DNA of 11,960 bases from an uncultured Eubacteriales bacterium (GCA_905201895.1 CAJKPX010000069.1:1-11960), one strand, 5' to 3'; shown: positions 1 to 7,082, counted from the first letter of the stretch. Program-made: numbers and translations. The notes: a model not told the origin generated them from the sequence alone.

Positions 1-450
1 TCGTCCGAAAGGCCGAGCGCCAGCGCGTGCGACGCTGTGAGCGCCTCGCCGCCGGACAGCGACTGCACCTGCCGCGCGGCGGGCGGCGTGATCGTGCAGC
101 TGCTCCCCTTTGCCGATCCCGCAACGGTTGACCTGATCGAGCGTAATGCCGCAGACCTTGCAAACGTGTCGCGCCTATTTGAGGCGGGACTCTCGGGCGA
201 GGAGATCGCGAAAATTGCGCTGCGCGATATTCCCTTCGACGTGTTCGACGAGCTCGACGTTGCCTATAAGTGCAACTGCAGCCGCGAGCGCACCACCCGT
301 GCCCTGATCACGCTGGGAAAAGCAGACCTCCTCAAGCTGGTTGACGAGCAGGTTGCCGAGGGCAAGCCCGCGCGCCTTGAGGTCAACTGCCGCTTCTGCG
401 ACAAGAAGCAATACTACAACCGCGATGATATCGAGGGGATGTTCAAGTAA
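1..450 (+). CDS. hslO: Hsp33 redox-regulated chaperone, C-terminal part (5' end outside window)
   Basis: The open frame runs in from the left edge, so the true start is missing and the apparent ATG at 37 is internal. The visible 149 codons match the C-terminal half of Hsp33, a cytoplasmic holdase activated by oxidation. The first codons (SSERPSA) fit the family's SEQ-x-PSA segment, followed by GGVIVQLLPFA, which corresponds to the conserved GG-x-x-IQLLP stretch. The zinc-binding, redox-switch cysteines are complete: CNC at 271-279 and CRFC at 388-399, giving the CxC...CxxC arrangement. The frame ends at a TAA just before a strong terminator, so the gene is the last of its transcript. The short stretch between SERPSA and the GG motif is unusually Ser/Ala/Cys-rich. 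The family call is firm; promoter and operon partners cannot be seen. Confidence 0.95.
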   Translation, partial: SSERPSASACDAVSASPPDSDCTCRAAGGVIVQLLPFADPATVDLIERNAADLANVSRLFEAGLSGEEIAKIALRDIPFDVFDELDVAYKCNCSRERTTRALITLGKADLLKLVDEQVAEGKPARLEVNCRFCDKKQYYNRDDIEGMFK

Positions 451-485
451 ATACATTGCCCCGCAGGGTATGGATCATCAATGAG

Positions 486-534
486 AAAAAGAGCAAACAC
501 ATCGGGCTTTGCGCCTTATGTGTTTGCTCTTTTT
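486..534. terminator. Bidirectional intrinsic terminator
   Basis: A perfect 17-bp stem (486-502 with 518-534) encloses a 15-nt loop. The arm runs AAAAAGAGCAAACACAT, so the transcript ends in U5 on either strand. It terminates hslO on the + strand and the beta-helix/isomerase operon on the - strand. Confidence 0.93.
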
Positions 535-610
535 GCTTGTGATCGGGGAATGCGCGTTTTGACTGCTTTGGGATCTGTCGGATGCAATTCCCTCGCCATC
601 GGGGAAGATT

Positions 611-1879
611 TTATACCGTTTCGCCCTTCGCGGTCACCGTGTTGACCACCGCCACGTTCTCCAGCAATTCGGGATACTTGATTCTGATCGCAGGGCAATT
701 CGGATTTTTGTTCACCACGTTGCTGATCACCGAATCGACCAGCCTCATTCTCACGCTGACGGCAAGCTGGCTGGCGCAGATCACATTGGAGATCGCAATA
801 TTCCTCATGCAGTCGGATGGGTCGGCTTCTCCGTAGCCTCCCTCACCCAGCAGAATGGCGGTGTAGCCGCCTGTGTTGGGGTCTGCTGCAGTGCCAACTA
901 CACTGTCGATCACCACGTTGTAAATCTGCGATTTCACAGGGAGCAGGCGAACCATACAGCACAGATAGGATCGCGCGATCACATTGCGGATGATGATATC
1001 GTGAATATCGCGCTCGCGTCGCGACCAATCGTTGTGCATCACGTGCGTGGTGCGAAGCGATCCGCCGGGCTTATATTGCGGATTTGCAATCGCGGTCAGC
1101 GCGATGACGTCATCCCCCGTACGCCCCGTAATATCCGAAATAATGATGTGATGGCAACCGTTGCGCAGATCAATGCCGTCCTGATTTTCCATGTTCATGT
1201 AGGTGCCGTCGATCATTTTATGCATTTGCGCGTCAAAATCAATGCGCTCAATGCGACCGTTTGCACATGCCTCGAGCGAGATCGCCCAGCCGTGCGAGTC
1301 CTTGATGCGAAGCCCCGAGATCGAAAAATCCTCCACGTTTGCAAGCAGAATTCCGATTCCGCGCCAATCGCCGTACTGCGATTCCCCCTCCACGTCCGCG
1401 TCGGTACCGTAGGAATGGTCATGAATATCCGAAAACGCAATTTTCTCGGGTGCTCTTCGCTCCTCGGGAATCCAATCCACCATCCTGCACAAATCCTTTG
1501 GGAAATGCGGGCAGGGTGCGCGCAAAAGCTTGGAGCTGTCGCCCGTGGCGCGCGGATGATCGGCACCCTCCAAGAGACACGTCCCTTCACCGCGAATGTG
1601 AATATTGCGGATGCGAATGGGATCTTCCATCCCGAGCCCACAGTTTGCAGAGCGGAAGAAATTATCACGGCATCGGTCGGAAAGCTTCAGGTGTACGTTT
1701 TGCAGAATCACCGTAGTGTTTTCAGGCAGGCGGATCGCCTCGTCGAGCAGCCAATAGTCACGTGTGCCGTCCAGCGTGCGAGGGGAAATCACCACAATAC
1801 CGTCCACACCTCTCGCCTCAATGGCGCGGTTGAGGATCTCGCTGTCACATCTGCCCGAAAAATCGTTTGCGTTTACCAT
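611..1879 (-). CDS. GH28-like right-handed parallel beta-helix protein (polygalacturonase-like fold)
   Basis: This 422-residue protein has the repeating short beta-strand pattern of a parallel beta-helix (many I-x-I/N-V steps, e.g. ISDITG, IIIRNV, IAISNV). The core signature ENQDGIDLRNGCHHIIISD (residues 231-249) followed by TGDDVIALTA (254-263) matches the NxD and DD acidic motifs of glycoside hydrolase family 28. The usual GHG histidine is not visible at its expected place, and the RxK motif is reduced to R311 in VRLLP, so hydrolase activity on pectin is uncertain. There is no signal peptide, so it is probably cytoplasmic. The start at ATG 1879 is chosen because AAGGTGG lies 8 nt upstream; a GTG four codons earlier has no usable spacing. 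It is the second gene of an operon, about 47 nt after the isomerase-like gene. A paralog lies at 5995-7062. Confidence 0.8.
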   Translation of the reverse strand: MVNANDFSGRCDSEILNRAIEARGVDGIVVISPRTLDGTRDYWLLDEAIRLPENTTVILQNVHLKLSDRCRDNFFRSANCGLGMEDPIRIRNIHIRGEGTCLLEGADHPRATGDSSKLLRAPCPHFPKDLCRMVDWIPEERRAPEKIAFSDIHDHSYGTDADVEGESQYGDWRGIGILLANVEDFSISGLRIKDSHGWAISLEACANGRIERIDFDAQMHKMIDGTYMNMENQDGIDLRNGCHHIIISDITGRTGDDVIALTAIANPQYKPGGSLRTTHVMHNDWSRRERDIHDIIIRNVIARSYLCCMVRLLPVKSQIYNVVIDSVVGTAADPNTGGYTAILLGEGGYGEADPSDCMRNIAISNVICASQLAVSVRMRLVDSVISNVVNKNPNCPAIRIKYPELLENVAVVNTVTAKGETV

Positions 1880-1926
1880 TTCATATCCCACCTTCTCGTA
1901 TTTCTAAAGCTGAACCTCGCTCATGA

Positions 1927-2751
1927 TCAGGAAATGCGTGTCAGCTTCTCCCCTGCCATGATCTCGCGTGCGTTGCGCGCGAAATCCGCAAAAGTGAGAT
2001 CACGGCTTCTCGCGAGCGTTTTGGGAGGACGCAGTCCCAGCTCATAGAGCCATGCGCCGCGGTAGCCTGCCGATGTGAGCGCAGTATAAAGCTCGTTCCA
2101 ATCCACGCTGCCCTCGCCGGGGAGCCAATGCTTTTCGTCAACGAAATCATAATCCGAAACGTGCACGGTAATGATCTTATCCCCGAGTGTTCGGATGAAA
2201 TTGAGGTTGGTATCGGCAAGCAGGTGGTTTGTGTCGAAGCAAACGCGAAGCTTGTCGTTGGCACCAAGAAGTCTTTGCATATCTGCGGCGGTATTCCCCA
2301 GACACGTGCGAGGCAGATCCTCCACCGCGATCACAGCAGCGTTGCGGTTTGCAAATTCTGCGAGTCGGTCAAGGCTTTCCATCGAATATCCCATTCGGTC
2401 CTCACGCTCCTCAGCGGGAATCGGTTCTCCGCTTGGGTGGATCACAAATTTATCAATCCCGATATCCGCAGCACGTGCAATCAGTTCCTCAAAATAGGCA
2501 ACCGTCCGCAAGCGCAGGTCGCGGTCAAGCGTTGAAATTTCCAAATCGCGGAAAGGGGCAAATGGCAGGTGGTAGGACCACAGCTCCACGCCATAGCGGT
2601 CACGCAGAGCGGCAAGCTCGCGATAATTGATCTCCTTGTGCTGCGGCGTTGCCATTGCAATCTCAATCGCCTCGATTCCATTCTCTGCAAGCGCGGCAAA
2701 ATTCTCCTCTGTGAGCGCGAATCCGCAGCTCGAAATACCGATTTTGTTCAT
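1927..2751 (-). CDS. Sugar phosphate isomerase/epimerase-like TIM barrel (xylose isomerase-like / AP endonuclease 2 superfamily)
   Basis: This 274-residue protein has the length and motif order of the xylose-isomerase-like TIM barrel family, which isomerises or epimerises sugars and related ligands with a divalent metal. Visible landmarks are KIGISSCGF at the N-terminus, HLPFAPF (61-67), the likely metal ligands E144 in VEDLP, D173 in CFDTNH and H197 in VHVSD, the loop HWLPGEGSVDW (208-218), and the C-terminal ligand E237 in YELGL. The start is placed at ATG 2751: an in-frame ATG at 2772 has AGGAG upstream, but that AGGAG lies before the predicted transcription start (about 2781), so it would not be in the mRNA. 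It is co-transcribed with the downstream beta-helix gene, suggesting a shared sugar or uronate substrate. Exact substrate is unknown. Confidence 0.85.
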   Translation of the reverse strand: MNKIGISSCGFALTEENFAALAENGIEAIEIAMATPQHKEINYRELAALRDRYGVELWSYHLPFAPFRDLEISTLDRDLRLRTVAYFEELIARAADIGIDKFVIHPSGEPIPAEEREDRMGYSMESLDRLAEFANRNAAVIAVEDLPRTCLGNTAADMQRLLGANDKLRVCFDTNHLLADTNLNFIRTLGDKIITVHVSDYDFVDEKHWLPGEGSVDWNELYTALTSAGYRGAWLYELGLRPPKTLARSRDLTFADFARNAREIMAGEKLTRIS

Positions 2752-2787
2752 ATTCCTCTCAGTCCCTTTCATGAATTTGATACTCCT

Positions 2788-2816
2788 ATTTTACAACCGA
2801 TCCTTGCAAATGTCAA
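2788..2816 (-). promoter_or_regulatory. Sigma-A promoter of the isomerase-like/beta-helix operon
   Basis: On the minus strand, TTGACA (2816-2811) is followed by a 17-nt spacer and TAAAAT (2793-2788). This places the transcription start near 2781 and decides the start codon of the isomerase-like gene. Confidence 0.8.
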
Positions 2817-2859
2817 TACGAAAAGTGAAACGGATTGGAATTATTTTCAAAAACGCCGT

Positions 2860-3714
2860 TCAAAGCAGGCGCTCGCGGTATTTGAGCAGCTTGCCGTCGA
2901 GGGTGATGTAGCTATACGAGTTCTCGTCCAAGCCCGCCTCGATTCTGTGACCGTCGATCACGGCGGTGAGCGCATGTGTAAACTCGATGATCCCCTTTCG
3001 TTCGGCGTAGACAAAGCCGTTTACCACCAATTCGTTCACCGATCCCACGCGGCGGTAGCAGATCTTGTAGCCCGCCATCCGTGCCTCGAGCAGCACACGG
3101 TGTCGCACATCGGAATCGGCAGATCGCAATGGGATGGAATCGGACAAATCTTCGGCGTTTGCGGTCGCCTCGTCTGCCTCGCGCTTGACTTGCACCCTGC
3201 ACGCGACTAAAAACTCGATGATCGAGCACACGAGCAGAAGCAGGGCAAGTCCCAGCATAATGAGCGCAATCACACGGTAACCCGCGCCGTCCGCTGCGAT
3301 CTGCCGCTGCGTATCATCAAAATTGAGCAGCTCGCTCGTTTCGGTTTTCAGCTCGATCACACAGTTGTTCTGCGGATTCACCAAAACGAAAAGCGTCATG
3401 CCCCGAGGCATGGATTTCACGGTATTCAAAAAGCCGTCGCTCTCAACCGAGAGCGGAACGGAAAAATAGCTGCCGTCGGTAAAATAGATCACGCTGTCAC
3501 GCTTTGAGGAATTCGACACCTCGTAGCGATCAAACTGCAGCGTATACGATGCAGCGTCCTCGCGCGCGATCGGGTCATAGTCGCCCGAATACAGGAAGAA
3601 AAAGATCGCAATGCAGGCACCGATCACCGCCCATGTCAGCGAGGAAAAAAGCGCCTTGCGCCTCCGCTTGCGCGCCGCTGCGCGCGTATCATCGAAATAA
3701 CCGTTTTTGCTCAC
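2860..3714 (-). CDS. Two-TM membrane protein of unknown function
   Basis: I do not recognise this protein. Its 284 residues begin with a positively charged stretch (RAAARKRRRK), then a first membrane segment (about 21-43, WAVIGACIAIFFFLY), a domain of about 100 residues (44-147), a second membrane segment (about 148-172, VIALIMLGLALLLLVCSIIEF) and a C-terminal domain (173-284) rich in short beta strands. The positive-inside rule puts both termini in the cytoplasm and the middle domain outside. The start is GTG 3714, which has a perfect GGAGGG exactly 6 nt upstream. The frame stays open back to a GTG at 3813, but that codon has no Shine-Dalgarno and follows a small hairpin (3819-3832). A longer form with 33 extra residues remains possible, because the extra codons look protein-like. 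It is transcribed alone from the promoter at 3882-3910. Confidence 0.75.
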   Translation of the reverse strand: MSKNGYFDDTRAAARKRRRKALFSSLTWAVIGACIAIFFFLYSGDYDPIAREDAASYTLQFDRYEVSNSSKRDSVIYFTDGSYFSVPLSVESDGFLNTVKSMPRGMTLFVLVNPQNNCVIELKTETSELLNFDDTQRQIAADGAGYRVIALIMLGLALLLLVCSIIEFLVACRVQVKREADEATANAEDLSDSIPLRSADSDVRHRVLLEARMAGYKICYRRVGSVNELVVNGFVYAERKGIIEFTHALTAVIDGHRIEAGLDENSYSYITLDGKLLKYRERLL

Positions 3715-3881
3715 GGCTTGCCCTCCATTTCTCATTTTCCAAGGTTTGTCCGTGGCGGTGGAAGGGTTGTATTCGTCATTCAGACGATTATGCTTGCTTG
3801 GGTCTGCCGCCACCTATTCGGGCTCAAGCCCGGAACCAATGCTCGCCTGCCGTCACAGAAAAGTACCGTTTCTCTGCTCTT

Positions 3882-3910
3882 ATTATATCATATCAATCAC
3901 GCAACGTCAA
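3882..3910 (-). promoter_or_regulatory. Sigma-A promoter of the two-TM membrane protein gene
   Basis: On the minus strand, TTGACG (3910-3905), a 17-nt spacer and TATAAT (3887-3882), with TGA just before the -10 (extended -10). The start is near 3875, giving a leader of about 160 nt before GTG 3714. The leader contains a small CGGGC/GCCCG hairpin. It diverges from the promoter at 4003-4031. Confidence 0.8.
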
Positions 3911-4002
3911 TACAAAGAGCAATACAGAATTGATCAAAACGAGACTTTGGGGAATGGAAATCGGAGCCGAGCGGAGGATTTCCTGTTTTTTCTGCGAATT
4001 TC

Positions 4003-4018
4003 TTGACAGGGACGTCAA
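4003..4018. promoter_or_regulatory. Candidate operator dyad TTGAC-N6-GTCAA
   Basis: The inverted repeat TTGAC (4003-4007), AGGGAC, GTCAA (4014-4018) overlaps the -35 box and the spacer. The same dyad with a 6-nt centre occurs at 7085-7100, and a one-mismatch form at 5696-5711. One half is constrained by the -35 consensus, so this copy is weaker evidence than the others. Confidence 0.4.
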
Positions 4019-4031
4019 AAAATGATATAAT
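4003..4031 (+). promoter_or_regulatory. Consensus sigma-A promoter of the amidohydrolase gene
   Basis: A perfect TTGACA (4003-4008), a 17-nt spacer and a perfect TATAAT (4026-4031) with an extended TGA. The start is near 4038, about 62 nt before the ATG. The -35 box is one half of a TTGAC-N6-GTCAA dyad (4003-4018). Confidence 0.9.
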
Positions 4032-4050
4032 GCATGCAATCCCAACCCCG

Positions 4051-4067
4051 CGCAGGCATTGCCTGCG
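4051..4067 (+). other. Leader hairpin upstream of the amidohydrolase gene
   Basis: CGCAGGC-ATT-GCCTGCG forms a perfect 7-bp stem with a 3-nt loop, about 13 nt after the predicted transcription start. No U tract follows, so it is not a terminator. It may stabilise the mRNA 5' end. Confidence 0.5.
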
Positions 4068-4099
4068 TGAGTAAAACCCGGCAAGGACGATATACAAAA

Positions 4100-4903
4100 A
4101 TGGCAAAGCAATACAAAATCATCGACGCGCACTGTCACATCTACCCCGACAAGATCGCGCAAAAGGCATCGGATGCCACGGCAGACTTCTACAAGCTCCC
4201 TCCCTGCCTCGACGGCAGAGTTTCCACCCTGCTCGAGCACGGCGAACGCGCGGGAATCGAGCATTTTATCGTGCAATCGGTTGCAACCACGCCTCACCAG
4301 GTGTCGAGCATCAACCGCTTTATCGCCAAGGCAGTTGCCGAGAGCGACGGCAAATTCACGGGACTCGGCACGCTCCACCCCGACAGCGAGGACATGGAGG
4401 CAGACGTGAGCGAGCTGATCGGGCTCGGTCTCCGCGGTGTGAAGATGCACCCCGATATTCAAAAAATCGAGCTCGACGATCCGCGTATGCACAAGATTTA
4501 CGCGCTCTGCGAGGGCAGGCTTCCCATACTGCTGCACACGGGAGACAACCGCTACGATTACTCCAACACCAACCGCCTCATTCCGATCCTCGAGCAATAC
4601 CCTCGCCTGACCGTGATCGGCGCGCACTTCGGCGGCTGGTCGATTTGGGAGGACGCCACCGCCGCGCTCTGCAAATTTCCCAACCTTTTGGTGGATTGCT
4701 CCTCGTCTCTCTATGCGATCTCGCCCGAGCGTGCAAGGGAGCTCATTCTGGCATACGGCACCGATCGCGTGCTCTTTGGAACCGACTATCCCCTCTGGGC
4801 GCCCGAGGAGGAGCTTGCCCGCTTCATGGCGGTCGACCTGAGCGAGCAGCAGCGCGAGGACATCCTCTACAACAACGCCGCACGACTGTTTCTTGGAGCA
4901 TGA
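4100..4903 (+). CDS. Metal-dependent amidohydrolase family protein (COG2159-type TIM barrel)
   Basis: This 267-residue protein carries the metal-site motifs of the amidohydrolase superfamily in order: IDAHCH (H11, H13), RGVKMHPD (112-119), LLHTGD (H146), IGAHFGGW (H176) and LFGTDYPLW (D229). Family members hydrolyse or decarboxylate small substrates in the cytoplasm; the substrate cannot be read from sequence. The start at ATG 4100 puts the HxH motif about ten residues in, as is usual. An upstream in-frame ATG at 4034 lies at or before the predicted transcription start and would add an unlikely extension. The Shine-Dalgarno AAGGA (4083-4087) is 12 nt upstream, a little far. The gene is monocistronic, with a consensus promoter upstream and a shared terminator downstream. 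Proximity to beta-helix and isomerase-like genes hints at carbohydrate breakdown, which is inference. Confidence 0.88.
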   Translation: MAKQYKIIDAHCHIYPDKIAQKASDATADFYKLPPCLDGRVSTLLEHGERAGIEHFIVQSVATTPHQVSSINRFIAKAVAESDGKFTGLGTLHPDSEDMEADVSELIGLGLRGVKMHPDIQKIELDDPRMHKIYALCEGRLPILLHTGDNRYDYSNTNRLIPILEQYPRLTVIGAHFGGWSIWEDATAALCKFPNLLVDCSSSLYAISPERARELILAYGTDRVLFGTDYPLWAPEEELARFMAVDLSEQQREDILYNNAARLFLGA

Positions 4904-4967
4904 AAAAACGGCGACTGCGCACCGCGCGGAAGAATGAACTACGTATATTACTTTGAAAAATAAACGC

Positions 4968-5017
4968 AAAACGGATGTGCGTCCGATGCAGAAATGCACC
5001 TGACTCACATCCGTTTT
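4968..5017. terminator. Bidirectional terminator between convergent genes
   Basis: A 12-bp stem AAAACGGATGTG (4968-4979) pairs with 5006-5017 and is followed by a T run. The 26-nt loop contains a smaller TGCA...TGCA pairing. It serves the amidohydrolase gene (+) and the gene at 5029-5565 (-). Confidence 0.88.
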
Positions 5018-5028
5018 TTATAAAAAAC

Positions 5029-5565
5029 TCAAACGTACTTTGAAAAGACCTCCACGTACCGAGAGCCGAACGTCACCGTTGTGATCTGCGAGAACGGGAT
5101 CGCCTCAGGCTCCTCGTCCCATACTCCATCAGCATCAAAGCCGCGGAACAGTACCTTGTTTTTGAGCACCCGTTCGATGCGCCCGATGAAGAACAGCTCC
5201 TCATTCTCATCTCGGCTCTCGCGCTCCACGATGATAGGCTTCCCCATCGCCTGCAGAGAGAGGAACACGCTATGCCAATCGTCAAGCTCCACGTCGGGCA
5301 TACGGATGGCGTCATAGATTCCCTCCGCCTCGATGATCTCGTTGCGCTTGTCCTCGTTGAATTCCATCCCCGTCATGTCCCGAAAGCGGCGGATCGAAAA
5401 GCCGTCCACCAAAAAATCGTCGAATTTTGCCGCGAGGATCAGTCGCTCACTTGCGGCGAGCGGAAAATAGTGGCAGTAATAGTAATGATACCGAAATTCA
5501 AAGCGGCAAAGCGCCCCCGTGTCGATCGCGTGCCCCACCAGCACCTTCATGGTCGATTTTTTCAT
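5029..5565 (-). CDS. Conserved-looking protein of unknown function, possibly two SH3/Sm-like barrels
   Basis: I do not recognise a named family. The 178-residue protein is soluble, with no signal peptide or membrane segment. Its C-terminal part (about 123-178) has the strand pattern of a small beta barrel: EELFFIGRIERVLKNKVLF, then FDADGVWDEEPEAIPFSQI, then TTVTFGSRYVEVFSKYV. The N-terminal half (about 30-70) looks like a weaker repeat of the same pattern (FPLAASERLILAAKFDDFLV, GFSIRRFRDMTGMEF), suggesting two tandem SH3- or Sm-like barrels; this is inference. The start ATG 5565 has a perfect AGGAGG with 7-nt spacing. A 32-codon ORF ends 12 nt upstream, with its stop overlapping the Shine-Dalgarno, so translation may be coupled. 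The promoter with a candidate operator lies about 150 nt upstream. Confidence 0.8.
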   Translation of the reverse strand: MKKSTMKVLVGHAIDTGALCRFEFRYHYYYCHYFPLAASERLILAAKFDDFLVDGFSIRRFRDMTGMEFNEDKRNEIIEAEGIYDAIRMPDVELDDWHSVFLSLQAMGKPIIVERESRDENEELFFIGRIERVLKNKVLFRGFDADGVWDEEPEAIPFSQITTVTFGSRYVEVFSKYV

Positions 5566-5577
5566 GCATATACCTCC

Positions 5578-5676
5578 TCAAAACGGAACGTCAGAGACGG
5601 CGACAACACAAAACTGAGGATCCTGATCCCCATCGCAACCATTGCAGAAGCCTTCGTTGATACGCTTTGCATCCAT
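5578..5676 (-). CDS. Candidate 32-residue leader ORF coupled to the 5029-5565 gene
   Basis: On the minus strand an ATG at 5676 opens 32 codons starting MDAKRINEG, with a CNGC (CxxC) motif and ending VSDVPF. Its TGA (5580-5578) overlaps the GAGGAGG ribosome site of the next gene, leaving 12 nt before that ATG. It is preceded by AAAGGCGGTG, the same leader that precedes the start codons at 7062 (AAAGGCGG) and 11582 (AAAGGCGGTG). It occupies most of the leader downstream of the promoter at 5716-5744. It could be a regulatory leader peptide, a small protein in its own right, or a coincidental frame. No homologue is known to me. Confidence 0.5.
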   Translation of the reverse strand: MDAKRINEGFCNGCDGDQDPQFCVVAVSDVPF

Positions 5677-5695
5677 TCCACCGCCTTTTTGTTAT

Positions 5696-5711
5696 TTGAC
5701 GCTTGTATCAA
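5696..5711. promoter_or_regulatory. Candidate operator, one-mismatch copy of TTGAC-N6-GTCAA
   Basis: TTGAC-GCTTGT-ATCAA lies just downstream of the -10 box of the 5029-5565 transcript, around the predicted start (about 5709). The first 12 bases, ATTTGACGCTTG (5694-5705), are identical to those of the perfect dyad at 7083-7102, and both are followed by ATATTATAGCA. Confidence 0.5.
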
Positions 5712-5715
5712 GCAT

Positions 5716-5744
5716 ATTATAGCATGCTTTAGGGCGGATTACAA
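5716..5744 (-). promoter_or_regulatory. Repeated-type promoter, copy 1
   Basis: On the minus strand, TTGTAA (5744-5739), a 17-nt spacer TCCGCCCTAAAGCATGC and TATAAT (5721-5716). The spacer is nearly the same as at 7105-7133, 8831-8859 and 11606-11634. It drives the small ORF and the 5029-5565 gene. Confidence 0.8.
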
Positions 5745-5930
5745 TATTTTGGAAAAAAATTGTAGGGACCGGCGTAGCGAAGCGGCGCGAGGGGAATGAA
5801 TGACACCACAGTGTGGTGTCAGAACCCGAGCGTGACCGAGCCGTAGCGAGACACTCGACGGTCCAAATTGCGCCACCCTCGCTACGCCTTTGGCGCGCGG
5901 TGCCTGGTACGCTTCGTGCGTAGCACGTCC
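5745..5930. repeat. Palindrome-rich intergenic element A
   Basis: This gene-free stretch lies between the promoter of the 5029-5565 gene and the terminator of the 5995-7062 gene. It holds an outer inverted repeat GGACCG (5766-5771) / CGGTCC (5859-5864) enclosing a near-perfect palindrome TGACACCACAG/TGTGGTGTCA (5801-5821). A second palindromic part follows: GCGCCA...TGGCGC (5870-5896) and TACGC...GCGTA (5908-5922). Bases 5910-5937 are identical to 7289-7316 in element B, and GCGCCACCCTC (5870-5880) recurs at 11849-11859. Confidence 0.75.
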
Positions 5931-5968
5931 AAAAAGAACAGGCACGCGATTGCGTGCCTGTTCTTTTT
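5931..5968 (-). terminator. Repeated terminator hairpin, copy 1
   Basis: A perfect 17-bp stem with loop GATT; arm AAAAAGAACAGGCACGC. The 38 nt are identical at 9020-9057 and 11098-11135. It ends the beta-helix transcript of 5995-7062. Confidence 0.9.
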
Positions 5969-5975
5969 GTGGTGC

Positions 5976-5993
5976 GTTGACAAAAAAGATGCC
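5976..5993 (-). repeat. Conserved 18-nt post-stop motif, copy 1
   Basis: GTTGACAAAAAAGATGCC as read on the + strand, which is GGCATCTTTTTTGTCAAC in the mRNA sense. It starts 1 nt after the TAA of the 5995-7062 gene and is separated from the terminator hairpin by exactly 7 nt. Confidence 0.85.
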
Positions 5994-5994
5994 T

Positions 5995-7062
5995 TTATTT
6001 TGTGCGGTCATCCTTCAGCATTTTTGCGCCGTTTTTAGCTTCTATGCCAAATAATACTAAATTTTTCATGGCTCCGGCAAGACAAAGCACATAATCTCCG
6101 CCGCCGTACACGTTTTTCACTGTAATGTTGTAAGTCTCATCCTCGGTGGCATGACGAGTTCCGTAAAGATGCGTGTCACCGATCCTCACTGCGTAAAGCC
6201 CCTTGTCCATATATGGCGAATCGTCCGATGTGTCGTACACTCCGTCAATGGTGATATCATGAAGCTTAACGTCACCCTGATTCAACAGTCTTACGTTGGT
6301 ACAAAATGCGGCTGTACGAATATTTTTGATCTCCACGTTGCAAAGATCGGATGGTAGACCCTTTACCGAAAACGTCTGCTCCAGACTGCCGTTCAATGCC
6401 GTCAGCGCGATGGAATCGTCCTCTGTAAAGCCTGTGATATTTTCAATCAAAATATCGTGACACCCCTGACGAAGATCAATTCCGTCGGCGTTCTTTACCA
6501 AGACTTCTTTGTATTTTTCACGCTTCAAACCGTGATACGCAACCCCGTTCTTGTCAATGGCAATATCACTTGCGCAAAAATCAAGATTTCCGAGATACCC
6601 ATTTGAACAGTAAACAAAATTTAGTGCCCACCACCGCTGATTGCGGCAGGAAATACCCGATACCCTGAATCCATTGACGTTGGTGAACAGTAGAAGATTG
6701 TTTTTCCAAATTGGCGGCAAGCCGTCTTGCAGTTGGTTTTTTTCGGAAAGTCCGTTGTATTTTCCGCCGTCAAGTATCGCCGCTTCGCGTCCGATAATAT
6801 TGATGTTCCTGTCGGTACCATCCACGGTGTTTCCAACGTCTGTTCCGTGATGCTCGTTGACAAACATATTGGAACAGACACCGTCAGCCATTCTCAAATG
6901 AGCATTTTTGAGTATCAACGTAAAATTTGACGGCAAACGTATTGCCTCATCAATCTCCCAATTACCGCTAATTCTAGCGGTACGGCTTTGATCCGTTAAC
7001 GCTTCTTCTATTTTAGAACATATATATGCGCTTCCGCCCTTTAAAAATTCAATGTTTTCCAT
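5995..7062 (-). CDS. GH28-like right-handed parallel beta-helix protein, second copy
   Basis: This 355-residue protein is a diverged paralog of the protein at 611-1879. Both share WxxDEAIRLPxNxTxILxNxHL near the N-terminus (here residues 35-56) and the core NADGIDLRQGCHDILIENI (191-209) followed by TGFTEDDSIALTA (210-222). Asp193 and Asp215-Asp216 correspond to the acidic residues of GH28 polygalacturonases. R258 in VRLL may stand for the RxK arginine, but the lysine and the GHG histidine are not evident. No signal peptide is present. ATG 7062 follows AAAGGCGGAGGAGAT, a strong Shine-Dalgarno region. The gene is monocistronic, between a repeated-type promoter with a perfect operator-like dyad and a repeated-type terminator. 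Its lower GC and repeat-bounded setting differ from the first copy, suggesting separate acquisition. Confidence 0.8.
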   Translation of the reverse strand: MENIEFLKGGSAYICSKIEEALTDQSRTARISGNWEIDEAIRLPSNFTLILKNAHLRMADGVCSNMFVNEHHGTDVGNTVDGTDRNINIIGREAAILDGGKYNGLSEKNQLQDGLPPIWKNNLLLFTNVNGFRVSGISCRNQRWWALNFVYCSNGYLGNLDFCASDIAIDKNGVAYHGLKREKYKEVLVKNADGIDLRQGCHDILIENITGFTEDDSIALTALNGSLEQTFSVKGLPSDLCNVEIKNIRTAAFCTNVRLLNQGDVKLHDITIDGVYDTSDDSPYMDKGLYAVRIGDTHLYGTRHATEDETYNITVKNVYGGGDYVLCLAGAMKNLVLFGIEAKNGAKMLKDDRTK

Positions 7063-7082
7063 ATCTCCTCCGCCTTTCTGTC

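Noticed and set aside
1001..2047. Long + strand open frame of 348 codons
   Set aside because: It is antisense to the beta-helix and isomerase-like genes, which have clear family motifs, a promoter and ribosome sites.
2752..2772. ATG at 2772 as start of the isomerase-like gene
   Set aside because: Its AGGAG lies upstream of the predicted transcription start, and the family normally begins at KIGISS.
3893..5008. Minus-strand open frame of 371 codons
   Set aside because: It is the antisense of the amidohydrolase gene, spans both divergent promoters and the terminator, and has no recognisable domain.
5745..5930. tRNA, riboswitch or structured RNA gene in element A
   Set aside because: No tRNA arms or known riboswitch core could be recognised; the pairing is explained by repeat palindromes shared with other gaps.
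5976..5993. TTGACA in the 18-nt motif as a + strand promoter
   Set aside because: None of the four copies has a -10 box at suitable spacing, and all downstream genes are on the minus strand.
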